Assembly: GCF_900113045.1 (NCBI RefSeq)
Contig: NZ_FONY01000006.1
Location: 124,001 to 188,000, forward strand
DNA from: Thermoflexibacter ruber
Lineage (GTDB): Bacteria > Bacteroidota > Bacteroidia > Cytophagales > Thermoflexibacteraceae
Length of the DNA: 64,000 nt
Reading direction: 5' to 3'
The notes under the pieces were generated by a model, which was not told the DNA's origin, made no database searches, and saw only the letters and a list, made by a program, of their open reading frames with translations. Made by a program: the position numbers and the translations under genes. Numbering within the stretch: the stretch's first letter is position 1; each line of letters begins with the position of its first letter. Positions 52,460 through 60,753 of the stretch are shown here, in pieces.

Positions 52460-53962
52460 ATGAAAATCAAAAAGTTATTGGTTGCTAATCGCGGAGAAAT
52501 TGCTTTGCGGGTGATGCGTTCTGCACGAGAGATGGGGATTCAAACGGTTGCTATTTATAGCGAAGCTGACCGTTTTTCGCCTCATGTCAAGTATGCTGAT
52601 GAAGCAGTTTGCGTAGGGGCACCTCCTTCTGCTCAGTCATATTTGCAAATGGATAAAATCATAGAAATAGCTAAGAATTTAGGAGCAGATGCGATTCACC
52701 CTGGCTATGGCTTTCTCTCTGAGCGTGCTGTTTTTTCACAAAAAGTAGCCGAAGCAGGTTTGATTTTCGTAGGACCTTCGCCCTATTCTATAGAGATAAT
52801 GGGAAGCAAAATCGAGGCAAAAAAAGCAGCGGATAGGTTTGGTATTCCTTTGGTACCGGGTCTAAAGGAAGCGATTATAGACATTAACGAGGCTAAGAAA
52901 AAAGCACAAGAAATTGGCTATCCTATTCTTATCAAAGCAAGTGCAGGCGGGGGAGGCAAGGGCATGAGGATAGTTAATAACGAAAATGAGTTTGAAGAAC
53001 AGATGCAAAGGGCTATCAGCGAGGCAAGTGCGGCTTTTGGCGATGGCTCGGTTTTCATAGAAAAATACATCACTTCCCCTAAGCACATAGAAATACAAGT
53101 GCTTGGCGACCAACATGGCAATGTAGTATATCTCTTTGAAAGAGAATGTTCTATTCAAAGAAGGCATCAAAAATTAGTAGAAGAAGCTCCCTCCTCCTGC
53201 CTTACTCCCGAAATTCGCAAAGCGATGGGAGAATGTGCAGTCTTGGTAGCTAAATCCTGCAATTATTATGGAGCGGGGACAGTGGAGTTTGTGGTAGATG
53301 AGGCACTGAATTTTTATTTTTTGGAAATGAATACCCGCTTGCAAGTAGAACACCCTGTTACAGAGATGATTACAGGGGTGGACTTGGTAAAACAGCAAAT
53401 ACTCATTGCCGAAGGACAGCCCTTGACTATCAAGCAAGAGGACTTGCAAATCAAAGGACATTCTATAGAAGTAAGGGTATGTGCCGAAGACCCTGCCAAT
53501 AATTTTTTGCCTGAAGTAGGTAAACTCCAAACTTACCGACCACCAAGAGGGGTAGGCATTAGGGTAGATGACGGCTTTGAGGAGGGCATGGAAATCCCCA
53601 TTTACTACGACAACATGATTGCCAAGTTGATTACCTACGCAGATACTCGTACTGAAGCTATCCAAAGAATGATGCGTGCTATAGATGAGTTCCAAATTAC
53701 AGGCATACAAACTACTTTAAGTTTTTGCAAGTATGTACTTGGACATGAGGCTTTTGCATCAGGAAAGTTTGATACTAAGTTTGTAGAAAAATACTTTAAA
53801 CCAGAACACATAGCTACCCAAGCCCAAGCAGATGAAGAAAAAATTGCTGCCGTTTTAGTAAGCAAATTAGTTGAAAAAATTAGCAAGTCTGCTACTTTCA
53901 CTAATGGCACAGCCCCAGCCAGACAAGTAAAAAGTAATTGGAAAAATAGAAGGTACAACTAA
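52460..53962 (+). CDS. accC: Acetyl-CoA carboxylase biotin carboxylase subunit
   Basis: This 500-residue enzyme carboxylates biotin on the carrier protein using ATP and bicarbonate, the first half of acetyl-CoA carboxylase. It has KKLLVANRGEIALRVMRSARE at the start, an ATP-grasp domain with KASAGGGGKGMRIV, FIEKYITSPKHIEIQVLGD, ECSIQRRHQKLVEEAPS, EMNTRLQVEHPVTEMITG and a C-terminal LPEVGKLQTYRPP segment. It is about 50 residues longer than typical bacterial AccC because of a charged tail after FDTKFVEKYF. No accB is adjacent. Assignment to acetyl-CoA rather than propionyl-CoA carboxylase is the likeliest but not certain. Confidence 0.93.
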   Translation: MKIKKLLVANRGEIALRVMRSAREMGIQTVAIYSEADRFSPHVKYADEAVCVGAPPSAQSYLQMDKIIEIAKNLGADAIHPGYGFLSERAVFSQKVAEAGLIFVGPSPYSIEIMGSKIEAKKAADRFGIPLVPGLKEAIIDINEAKKKAQEIGYPILIKASAGGGGKGMRIVNNENEFEEQMQRAISEASAAFGDGSVFIEKYITSPKHIEIQVLGDQHGNVVYLFERECSIQRRHQKLVEEAPSSCLTPEIRKAMGECAVLVAKSCNYYGAGTVEFVVDEALNFYFLEMNTRLQVEHPVTEMITGVDLVKQQILIAEGQPLTIKQEDLQIKGHSIEVRVCAEDPANNFLPEVGKLQTYRPPRGVGIRVDDGFEEGMEIPIYYDNMIAKLITYADTRTEAIQRMMRAIDEFQITGIQTTLSFCKYVLGHEAFASGKFDTKFVEKYFKPEHIATQAQADEEKIAAVLVSKLVEKISKSATFTNGTAPARQVKSNWKNRRYN

Positions 53963-53963
53963 T

Positions 53964-53984
53964 AGTCTAATCTTTAGACTTTTC
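53964..53984 (+). terminator. Short hairpin between accC and methyltransferase genes
   Basis: AGTCTAA (53964-53970) pairs with TTAGACT (53974-53980) around TCT, followed by TTTC. It starts two bases after the accC stop and overlaps the end of the opposing gene. The stem is only seven bases, so termination may be weak. Confidence 0.55.
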
Positions 53985-54798
53985 TCATTATCAAAACGAA
54001 AGTTCCATTTCTGCGATAGAGTTTAGTTTCATTTTTAGGGGGGTAGATGCTATAAACTATTTCCATTGGCTCTACTACTATATCAGTATTAACCGTACTT
54101 GTCCATGCGTCATCTACTTTAACCCCTTGAAAAGAAACTTCATTTTTAAAAGTTTTTTTCAAAAATGACCTCCAGCCTCTCAGTGTTTTTAGCTGTGGTT
54201 TTTTGACAGTTGCAAAAGGGGTAGCAAAAGTAAAATATAGATAATAGCCTACTGTTCCTAATAATAATCCTTTCAAGTTGTGGGTTTTGTGCAGTTTTAA
54301 GGGAATTTGTAAGTCTATGCAATGCACCATGATACCTCCCTTTTTAAGCATTTTACCCATGTGAGTAAATACATCATACATCGCAGTAGGGGGAATATGC
54401 TCTAAGGTAGAAACAGAAAAGATGACATCATAATAATCCAAAGGGATATTGGGGTTATGGATATTGCCAACTCTCTCAAATATATACTTTACATTAGGAT
54501 TTTTTTGCATTAGTTCTTCACGACTGCCCCATCTGTTCCAAAGCGGTTCGCCGCTTTCTACCCCAAAGTCATCAATTACATGGACTTCACAATCGTAATT
54601 TTGGGCAATGTACTGCGGAAGGTCGCTATACGCACCGCCGACTTCTACTACTTTCATTCCTTGTTGAAAATGACAGTTTTTCAAAATAAAAGGACGATTA
54701 TGCCCTTTGATTCCCCAGTCTGAAAAAGGAATTTTCTCATCGTGAAATCGCATGAGTTCCTCCACTGTTGCCCAGCGTAATTGTTCTACTTTAAACAT
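53974..54798 (-). CDS. Class I SAM-dependent methyltransferase
   Basis: This 274-residue protein has a Rossmann-type methyltransferase core. The SAM-binding strand and loop are MKVVEVGGAYSDLPQYIA near 50, HVIDDFGVE gives the second acidic strand end, and DVIFSVSTLEHIPPTAMYDV near 128-147 is motif IV with HIP, typical of Methyltransf_11-type enzymes. The C-terminal part is beta-rich and unassigned. There is no signal peptide. Substrate is unknown. It is convergent with accC and divergent from the E2 gene. Confidence 0.8.
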   Translation of the reverse strand: MFKVEQLRWATVEELMRFHDEKIPFSDWGIKGHNRPFILKNCHFQQGMKVVEVGGAYSDLPQYIAQNYDCEVHVIDDFGVESGEPLWNRWGSREELMQKNPNVKYIFERVGNIHNPNIPLDYYDVIFSVSTLEHIPPTAMYDVFTHMGKMLKKGGIMVHCIDLQIPLKLHKTHNLKGLLLGTVGYYLYFTFATPFATVKKPQLKTLRGWRSFLKKTFKNEVSFQGVKVDDAWTSTVNTDIVVEPMEIVYSIYPPKNETKLYRRNGTFVLIMRKV

Positions 54799-54923
54799 TT
54801 AGAATAAGTTATTGCCTCGCTCAATAAAAACCTTACAAAAATAACAAAAACATATAGTTTTTAGCTGGTAGTTTTAATTTTAGTTCAAAATGAAAAAAAC
54901 TCACTTCCTACATCTAAAATATT

Positions 54924-54953
54924 TTTGATTTCTAACTTTATCAATTATTTTTG
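54924..54953 (+). promoter_or_regulatory. Promoter ahead of the E2 gene
   Basis: TTTG at 54924-54927 is followed after 18 bases by TATTTTTG at 54946-54953, a near-complete match to the Bacteroidota TTTG / TAnnTTTG pattern. Transcription would begin near 54960, about 38 bases before the start codon. Confidence 0.65.
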
Positions 54954-54997
54954 AATAATTAAAGACAAGAAAACTCAAAAAATTTAGGATATACACT

Positions 54998-56635
54998 ATG
55001 GCAGAAGTAATCAGAATGCCCAAGATGAGCGATACCATGACCGAAGGAGTAATCGCTAATTGGTTAGTCAAAGTGGGCGACAAGGTAAAATCTGGAGATA
55101 TTTTAGCAGAAGTTGAAACTGACAAAGCAACAATGGAGTTGGAAAGCTATGCAGACGGCACTATACTTTTCATAGGCATAGAAAAAGGCAAAGCTGTGCC
55201 TGTAGATGGTATCATTGCTGTAGTGGGCAAGGAAGGGGAAGATTACCAAAGTTTGCTTCATGGAGGAGCGGTATCCTCGCCTACTCCAAAAGCAGAAGTA
55301 AAAGTAGAAACTCCTATTACTACTCCTCCGGTGGCACAAGCCTCGACTGATGATTTAGCTAAAATCAAAGCAACCATAGTGCGTATGCCCAAGATGAGTG
55401 ATACGATGACCGAAGGGGTGATTGCTAACTGGTTAGTCAAAGTAGGGGACAAGGTAAAATCTGGGGACATTTTGGCTGAGGTAGAAACTGACAAGGCAAC
55501 TATGGAGTTAGAAAGCTATGAATCAGGCACTTTGCTTTATATTGGGGCGGAAAGTGGAAAGTCTGTGCCTGTGGACGGCATCATTGCGATTATTGGGGAA
55601 GCTGGAGCAGATTACCAAAAACTACTCAATGCCGCCTCTACTGTAAGTATGAGTAAGTCAGAAGCAGTTGCATCTACTACTGACACCAATTTGGTCAGTG
55701 CTACTACTGCCTCCCAATCTCTTGCTTCTGAGCCTGTTACAAGCTCAGGAGGTCGTGTTTTTGCTTCTCCTTTGGCAAGAAAAATGGCACAAGAAAAAGG
55801 ATATGATATAGCTAAAATTAAAGGTACAGGAGAGAACGGTAGAGTTACCAAAAAAGATGTAGAATCCTATCGCCCAGAAGCACAACCCACTCCCTCGACA
55901 AGCACATCTAAAACTGTAAGTCCTGTCATAAGCACGCCACAAGTAATTGGTCAAGAGAGTTTTACTGAGATTCCTACTTCACAAATGCGTAAAACTGTGG
56001 CTCGCAGACTGTCAGAAAGTAAGTTTTCTGCACCACATTTCTACGTTACTATGGAGATTGTCATGGACAAAGCCATAGCAGCACGCAATAGCATGAACGA
56101 AATCTCCCCAGTCAAAATCTCTTTTAATGACTTAGTCATTAAGGCAGCAGCGATGGCACTAAAAAAACACCCTGCTATCAACTCCTCATGGTTGGGAGAT
56201 AAGATTCGTCAAAACCATCATATTCATATTGGTATGGCAGTAGCTGTTCCAGAAGGTTTGCTCGTCCCTGTGATTCGCTTTGCAGATAGCAAATCTCTTT
56301 CTCAGATTGCGGCGGAAAGCAAAGACTTAGCAGGAAAAGCCAAAGATAAAAAATTGCAACCTGCTGATTGGGAAGGAAATACATTTACTATTTCTAACTT
56401 AGGAATGTTTGGAGTAGATGAGTTTACGGCGATTATCAACCCACCAGATGCTTGTATTTTGGCAGTAGGAGGCATCAAAGAAACCGTTATCGTAAAAGAT
56501 GGACAAATGCAAGTGGGCAATATTATGAAAGTAACCTTGTCCAGCGACCACCGCGTAGTGGACGGAGCAACTGCGGCGGATTTCTTGCGGACTTTAAAGG
56601 GCTTACTCGAAGACCCATTGAGAATGTTGGTATAA
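54998..56635 (+). CDS. pdhC: Pyruvate dehydrogenase E2, dihydrolipoamide acetyltransferase
   Basis: This 545-residue protein forms the core of the pyruvate dehydrogenase complex and transfers acetyl groups to CoA. It has two lipoyl domains (about 3-78 and 126-202) with lipoylated lysines expected at Lys43 and Lys166 in ETDKATME, a Pro/Thr/Ser-rich linker, a peripheral subunit-binding domain (about 252-290, ASPLARKMAQEKGYDI), and the catalytic domain (about 320-545) ending with His518 and Asp522 in DHRVVDGATAADF. The two lipoyl domains are 46/47 identical over their first parts. E1 and E3 genes are not adjacent. A branched-chain E2 cannot be fully excluded. A terminator follows. Confidence 0.93.
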   Translation: MAEVIRMPKMSDTMTEGVIANWLVKVGDKVKSGDILAEVETDKATMELESYADGTILFIGIEKGKAVPVDGIIAVVGKEGEDYQSLLHGGAVSSPTPKAEVKVETPITTPPVAQASTDDLAKIKATIVRMPKMSDTMTEGVIANWLVKVGDKVKSGDILAEVETDKATMELESYESGTLLYIGAESGKSVPVDGIIAIIGEAGADYQKLLNAASTVSMSKSEAVASTTDTNLVSATTASQSLASEPVTSSGGRVFASPLARKMAQEKGYDIAKIKGTGENGRVTKKDVESYRPEAQPTPSTSTSKTVSPVISTPQVIGQESFTEIPTSQMRKTVARRLSESKFSAPHFYVTMEIVMDKAIAARNSMNEISPVKISFNDLVIKAAAMALKKHPAINSSWLGDKIRQNHHIHIGMAVAVPEGLLVPVIRFADSKSLSQIAAESKDLAGKAKDKKLQPADWEGNTFTISNLGMFGVDEFTAIINPPDACILAVGGIKETVIVKDGQMQVGNIMKVTLSSDHRVVDGATAADFLRTLKGLLEDPLRMLV

Positions 56636-56657
56636 AGAAAAATATTTGTTTAAATTA

Positions 56658-56692
56658 ACTTTGACAAAGCTCAAGGGCTTTGTCAAAGTTTT
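56658..56692 (+). terminator. Intrinsic terminator after the E2 gene
   Basis: ACTTTGACAAAGC (56658-56670) pairs perfectly with GCTTTGTCAAAGT (56677-56689) around a six-base loop, followed by TTTTATTATT. It lies 22 bases past the E2 stop and is a textbook Rho-independent terminator on the plus strand. Confidence 0.93.
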
Positions 56693-56703
56693 ATTATTGA
56701 TAC

Positions 56704-57690
56704 ATGGTGGCGGAAAGATATTTTATTACAGGAGCAACAGGCTTAGTCGGGAGCTACATCACTCGCAAATTGGTTTCAGAAGGCAAGGAAGTTCATGCCT
56801 TGAAAAGGAAAGACAGTAGTTTGGAATTGGTAGAAGACATTGCCAAGCAAATCACTTGGATAGAAGGAGATATTTTAGATGTAAGCCTCTTGTTTGAGAT
56901 ATTGCCACAAATGACTTATGTAATTCACTCTGCCGCTGCTGTTTCCATGCTCCCCAAAGACAAGGAAAAAGTTTTCAAAATCAATATAGAAGGAACGGCG
57001 AACATGGTAAATGCTTCCCTAAAATCTCCCATTAAAAAATTTTGCCATGTCAGTTCGGTAGCCGCCATAGGAGTTCCTGAGAATGCACATTTAGTCAATG
57101 AAAAAGCAAGTTGGAACGAAGATAATACGAACTTTATCTATGCTAAATCCAAGCATTTTGCAGAAATGGAAGTTTGGAGAGGCATAGCAGAGGGGCTGAA
57201 TGCAGTCATAGTAAACCCTTCCACTGTTTTGGGAGTCAGTTCATTAAACAAATCATCAGGGCAGATTTTTAACCGTTTGCGAAAAGGTATTCGCTTTTAT
57301 CCAAAAGGCAAAATTAATTTGGTAGATGCCTCAGACGTAGCGGAAATAGTCTATCACTTGCTACACCACGAAGTAAGCAATGAGCGATTTATTCTCAATG
57401 CAGGAAGTATTGCTTACAAAGATTTTTTTGCCAAAGTAGCACAAGTTTTGGGAACACCTGTACCCAAATATGCACTTAACCAGTCCGTGCTTAGTATTGC
57501 TTACTTTTTATCCCAGTTAGCAAGTTTATTAGGCATTACTAAAACCGTTTTGCCCAAAGAAATTATCAGTGCTATGCAAAGCACACACACCTACGACAAC
57601 AAAAAAATTACTGATTTACTCCATTTTAAGTTCAAAGACTTGAACCAAAGCATTAAAGAAGTGAGTGAAAAATATAAAAAAACAAAGTAA
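56704..57690 (+). CDS. NAD-dependent epimerase/dehydratase (extended SDR)
   Basis: This 328-residue protein has the extended short-chain dehydrogenase fold: the nucleotide-binding FITGATGLVGSYITRKL, VIHSAAAVSM, and a catalytic Tyr-x-x-x-Lys in FIYAKSKHFAE. NPSTVLGV is typical of dihydroflavonol-reductase-like members. The C-terminal half, variable in the family, decides the substrate, which I cannot tell. There is no signal peptide. It is 42 bases upstream of pcm. ATG at 56704 directly precedes GTG and the Rossmann strand, so the start is well defined. Confidence 0.87.
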   Translation: MVAERYFITGATGLVGSYITRKLVSEGKEVHALKRKDSSLELVEDIAKQITWIEGDILDVSLLFEILPQMTYVIHSAAAVSMLPKDKEKVFKINIEGTANMVNASLKSPIKKFCHVSSVAAIGVPENAHLVNEKASWNEDNTNFIYAKSKHFAEMEVWRGIAEGLNAVIVNPSTVLGVSSLNKSSGQIFNRLRKGIRFYPKGKINLVDASDVAEIVYHLLHHEVSNERFILNAGSIAYKDFFAKVAQVLGTPVPKYALNQSVLSIAYFLSQLASLLGITKTVLPKEIISAMQSTHTYDNKKITDLLHFKFKDLNQSIKEVSEKYKKTK

Positions 57691-57732
57691 AAAAATTAAA
57701 TTTGTATATTTAGACTCCAATTTAACAGCTCT

Positions 57733-58386
57733 ATGGCAGCAGATACCTACAAGACCAAAGGAATGAGGCAAGTGCTCATCAATAGCCTACGCAAAAAGGG
57801 TATCACTCATGAACGTGTGTTGGAAGCTATGAATAAAGTACCAAGACATTTATTTTTGGACTCTGCTTTTTTATCTTATGCTTACCAAGACAAGGCTTTT
57901 AATATTGGAGAAGGACAAACGATTTCTCAACCTTACACAGTAGCTTATCAATCTAGCCTTTTAGATGTGCAAATAGGAGAGAAAGTATTAGAGATAGGCA
58001 CAGGCTCTGGCTATCAAGCAAGCGTATTGATAGAAATGGGTGCAAACTTATACACCATAGAATACAATCGTAAACTCTATGAAAAAGCTAAACATCTCTT
58101 GCAAAAACTTAAATACAAGGGAAATTTTATTTATGGAGACGGTTCACAGGGCTTTACTCCTTCTGCCCCTTATCATAAAATTTTGGTAACTGCGGGCGCA
58201 CCCACTGTACCGCATACCTTAGTGGAGCAGTTAGCTGAGGGAGGTCGCTTAGTGATTCCAGTGGGTAATTTACAAAGTCAGCAAATGTATTGCATAGATA
58301 AATTACCCAATGGAAAAATCAAAGAAACTGCTTTGGATTTTTTTGTCTTTGTACCCTTACTTGGTAAGTATGGGTGGGATAAATAG
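57733..58386 (+). CDS. pcm: Protein-L-isoaspartate O-methyltransferase
   Basis: This 217-residue enzyme methylates L-isoaspartyl residues in damaged proteins, starting their repair. Characteristic segments are VPRHLFLDSAFLSYAYQDKAFNIGEGQTISQP (split across the substrate and SAM sites), VLEIGTGSGYQASVL near 85-100 and ILVTAGAPTVPHTLVEQLAEGGRLVIPVG near the end. The family commonly ends with the same FVPLLGKYGW pattern. It follows the SDR gene by 42 bases, with a TAAATTTG -7-like box between them at 57697-57704, and ends two bases before the opposing glmS stop. Confidence 0.94.
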   Translation: MAADTYKTKGMRQVLINSLRKKGITHERVLEAMNKVPRHLFLDSAFLSYAYQDKAFNIGEGQTISQPYTVAYQSSLLDVQIGEKVLEIGTGSGYQASVLIEMGANLYTIEYNRKLYEKAKHLLQKLKYKGNFIYGDGSQGFTPSAPYHKILVTAGAPTVPHTLVEQLAEGGRLVIPVGNLQSQQMYCIDKLPNGKIKETALDFFVFVPLLGKYGWDK

Positions 58387-58388
58387 AT

Positions 58389-60233
58389 TTACTCCACCGT
58401 TACCGACTTTGCCAAATTACGAGGCTGGTCGACATTGCAGCCTCGAAGCACCGCAATATGATAAGCCAATAATTGCAAAGGAATCACTGTAAGTAAGGGA
58501 GTTAGCACATCGTAAGTTGCTGGAATCTCTATCACATGGTCTGCCATACTACTTATCAAATTATCTCCTTCATTGACTATGGCAATGACCCGTCCTTTCC
58601 TTGCTTTTACTTCTTGGATATTGGACACTACTTTTTCATAAGAATTGTCTTTGATAGCGATGAATACTACAGGCATTTCTTCATCTATCAAGGCAATAGG
58701 TCCATGTTTCATTTCTGCCGCAGGATAGCCCTCTGCATGAATATAGGAAATTTCTTTGAGTTTTAAAGCTCCTTCTAAAGCTACAGGGAAGTTATAACCC
58801 CTACCCAAATAAATCATATTGCTGGAGTGCTGGTAAATATGAGCTATTTTTTCTATTTCCTCATTGATTTTTAGTGTTTTAGCTATTTTTTCAGGGATAC
58901 TTTCTAGCTCATAAAGCAATTCAGAAAACTGCGCTTCGGCAACATTTTGTCGCTTTTTAGCTATCATCAAAGCCATCATCAGCAATACTGTAACCTGAGC
59001 GGTAAAGGCTTTGGTACTTGCTACCCCAATTTCGGGTCCTGCGTGGGTATATGCCCCTTCATGCGTGGCTCTGGCGATAGAAGACCCTACTACATTGCAA
59101 ACGCCAAAAATAGTTGCGCCCTTACTTTTTGCTAATTCTATGGCTGCTAAGGTATCTGCCGTTTCGCCCGATTGGGAAATGGCAATGACAGCATCGTCAG
59201 GATAGATAATAGGATTGCGATAGCGGAACTCTGAAGCATACTCTACCTCTACGGGGATACGTGCCAACTCCTCAAAAATATACTCTGCTACCAAACCTGC
59301 GTGCCAAGAAGTCCCACAACCTAAGATAATAATTCGCTTGGCATAGAGTAGCCTATCTATATACTTGTTGATGCCTCCTAATTGGAGATGTCCTTTTTCA
59401 GCGATTAGTCTTCCTCTTAGGCAGTTATGCACAGATTCTGGTTGCTCAAAAATCTCTTTGAGCATGAAAGAATCAAAACCACCTTTTTCTATGGCATCTA
59501 AGGTCAAGTCTAAATACTGAATATAGGGAGTAGTAGGCACATTGCTAATGTCTTTGATTTCCATGCTCCCTTTTTGTAAGATAGCAATTTGGTGGTCGTC
59601 CAAGTAAACTACTTCGTTGGTATATTCTATGATAGGCGTAGCATCAGAAGCAAGCCAAAATTCTTTTTGGTCTTTACCAATTCCTATCACCAAAGGACTA
59701 CTTTTTCTTGCCGCAAGCAACTGATTAGGGTCATCGGCAGACATCACTACGATAGCATAAGCCCCTACTACCTCGTTCAAGGCTATTCTCACCGCTTCAA
59801 AAAGAGAACATTGGTTTTCTTTTTGTATTTGTTCTATGAAGTGAACCAATACCTCAGAGTCTGTTTGCCCTAAAAACTGATGCCCTTTGTGCATAAGTTC
59901 TTGGCGGATAGTGGCATAGTTCTCGATAATGCCGTTGTGAATCAAAGCTAATCTACTGTCAGAGGAGAAATGAGGGTGAGCATTGATGTCATTGGGTTCT
60001 CCATGCGTAGCCCACCGGGTATGTCCCATGCCTATACTTCCTGTAATTGCCTTATCGGCAAGATGCTTTTCTAAATCAGTAACTTTTCCCTTTTTTTTGA
60101 AAACAGATAAGTTATTTTGATGAATAAGTGCTACTCCCGCACTGTCATAACCTCTATATTCTAAGCGTTTTAAACCTTTTAAAACAATGGGGCAGGCTTC
60201 CTGCTCACCCAAGTAAGCGACGATTCCACACAT
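58389..60233 (-). CDS. glmS: Glutamine-fructose-6-phosphate aminotransferase
   Basis: This 614-residue enzyme makes glucosamine 6-phosphate from fructose 6-phosphate and glutamine, the entry into peptidoglycan and LPS amino-sugar synthesis. Cys2 after the initiator Met is the glutaminase nucleophile (MCGIVAYLG). The N-terminal domain has HTRWATHGEPND and the Ntn fold; two SIS domains follow with CGTSWHAGLVAEYIFE, SQSGETADTLAAI and GRGYNFPVALEGALKLKE. The C-terminus DQPRNLAKSVTVE is standard. The upstream region contains a TAATTTTG -7-like box at 60300-60307. No glmS ribozyme pattern is visible. Confidence 0.97.
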   Translation of the reverse strand: MCGIVAYLGEQEACPIVLKGLKRLEYRGYDSAGVALIHQNNLSVFKKKGKVTDLEKHLADKAITGSIGMGHTRWATHGEPNDINAHPHFSSDSRLALIHNGIIENYATIRQELMHKGHQFLGQTDSEVLVHFIEQIQKENQCSLFEAVRIALNEVVGAYAIVVMSADDPNQLLAARKSSPLVIGIGKDQKEFWLASDATPIIEYTNEVVYLDDHQIAILQKGSMEIKDISNVPTTPYIQYLDLTLDAIEKGGFDSFMLKEIFEQPESVHNCLRGRLIAEKGHLQLGGINKYIDRLLYAKRIIILGCGTSWHAGLVAEYIFEELARIPVEVEYASEFRYRNPIIYPDDAVIAISQSGETADTLAAIELAKSKGATIFGVCNVVGSSIARATHEGAYTHAGPEIGVASTKAFTAQVTVLLMMALMIAKKRQNVAEAQFSELLYELESIPEKIAKTLKINEEIEKIAHIYQHSSNMIYLGRGYNFPVALEGALKLKEISYIHAEGYPAAEMKHGPIALIDEEMPVVFIAIKDNSYEKVVSNIQEVKARKGRVIAIVNEGDNLISSMADHVIEIPATYDVLTPLLTVIPLQLLAYHIAVLRGCNVDQPRNLAKSVTVE

Positions 60234-60753
60234 AAGTTTGACGTATTAAAGAAGTTTGTTTGCTTTATCTAAGACTAATATTTTCACAAAAATTATACGC
60301 AAAATTAGCATTTAATTTTTGAGTTTGAGATAAAATATATGAGTTATTACAGCTATAAGTACTATGCCCTAAAGAACAGCTAATAGAGGTCGTTTTGAAT
60401 GTTGGACTGCCTCCTGCATCACAAGCGTTAGCTACCCTTACGCACACTGAGCTATTGGTAGAGCCAGCTCAGCTATCAAGGTCAGAAAGAATACGTGTAG
60501 CGGACTTATCTATAGGAGCGAAAACATGATTCAGACGTACACATAATAGCGAATCGCTATGCTGAGCATAGAAAAAAGCATAATTGCTTTCCCCTTGTTT
60601 GACCATAAAATAGATATAATCTACTAATTTTTCCCAAATTTACAAGTATTAGCCTATTTTTGTTTGTGTACAGTTTTAAAGAGTATATTCAAAATAAAAA
60701 ACCCGTTCAAATTTTTAGATTCAAACGGGTTTGATTCGTTATCAAAATCAATT
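60234..60753. other. Palindrome-rich 520-base intergenic region, unassigned
   Basis: No established gene is seen. A GC-richer core from about 60360 to 60600 holds stacked perfect palindromes: ATAGCGAATCGCTAT (60546-60560), CTATGCTGAGCATAG (60557-60571, sharing bases with the first) and AAAGCATAATTGCTTT (60575-60590). CTGAGCT / AGCTCAG (60447-60453 with 60466-60472) forms a further stem. A minus-strand ATG at 60606 opens a 45-codon frame ending in TGA at 60469; the same frame is then open to a stop at 60265. The region is a candidate structured RNA or a decayed coding remnant. A -7-like TAATTTTG for glmS lies at 60300-60307. Confidence 0.5.
60699..60732 (-). terminator. Terminator after the PorP/SprF-OmpA gene
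   Basis: AAACCCGTT (60699-60707) pairs with AACGGGTTT (60724-60732), with partial pairing continuing into the loop. Reading leftward the stem runs into a T-rich tract (TTTTTTATTTT). It lies 22 bases past the stop at 60754. Confidence 0.85.

Noticed and set aside
53174-53710. 178-residue minus-strand ORF
   Set aside because: It is antisense to accC, with Cys/Tyr/His-rich composition typical of shadow frames.
60265-60447. 60-residue ORF on the minus strand as a real gene
   Set aside because: It starts only at a GTG, has no ribosome-site or family match as an independent gene, and continues in frame with sequence upstream of a TGA. I kept it only as a possible relic.
60447-60472. tRNA-like D-arm (TTGGTAGAGC)
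   Set aside because: The bases that should pair with GAGC do not, and no anticodon or T-arm follows on either strand. The stretch is better explained as a plain stem-loop.
60234-60753. tmRNA, RNase P RNA or a glmS ribozyme in the glmS upstream region
   Set aside because: A GGGGAAAGCAATTATGC stretch on the minus strand resembles a Bacteroidota tmRNA tag start, but no stop follows in the expected place and there is no GGTTCGA-type T-loop or matching tRNA-like ends. RNase P and glmS ribozyme core sequences are also absent.
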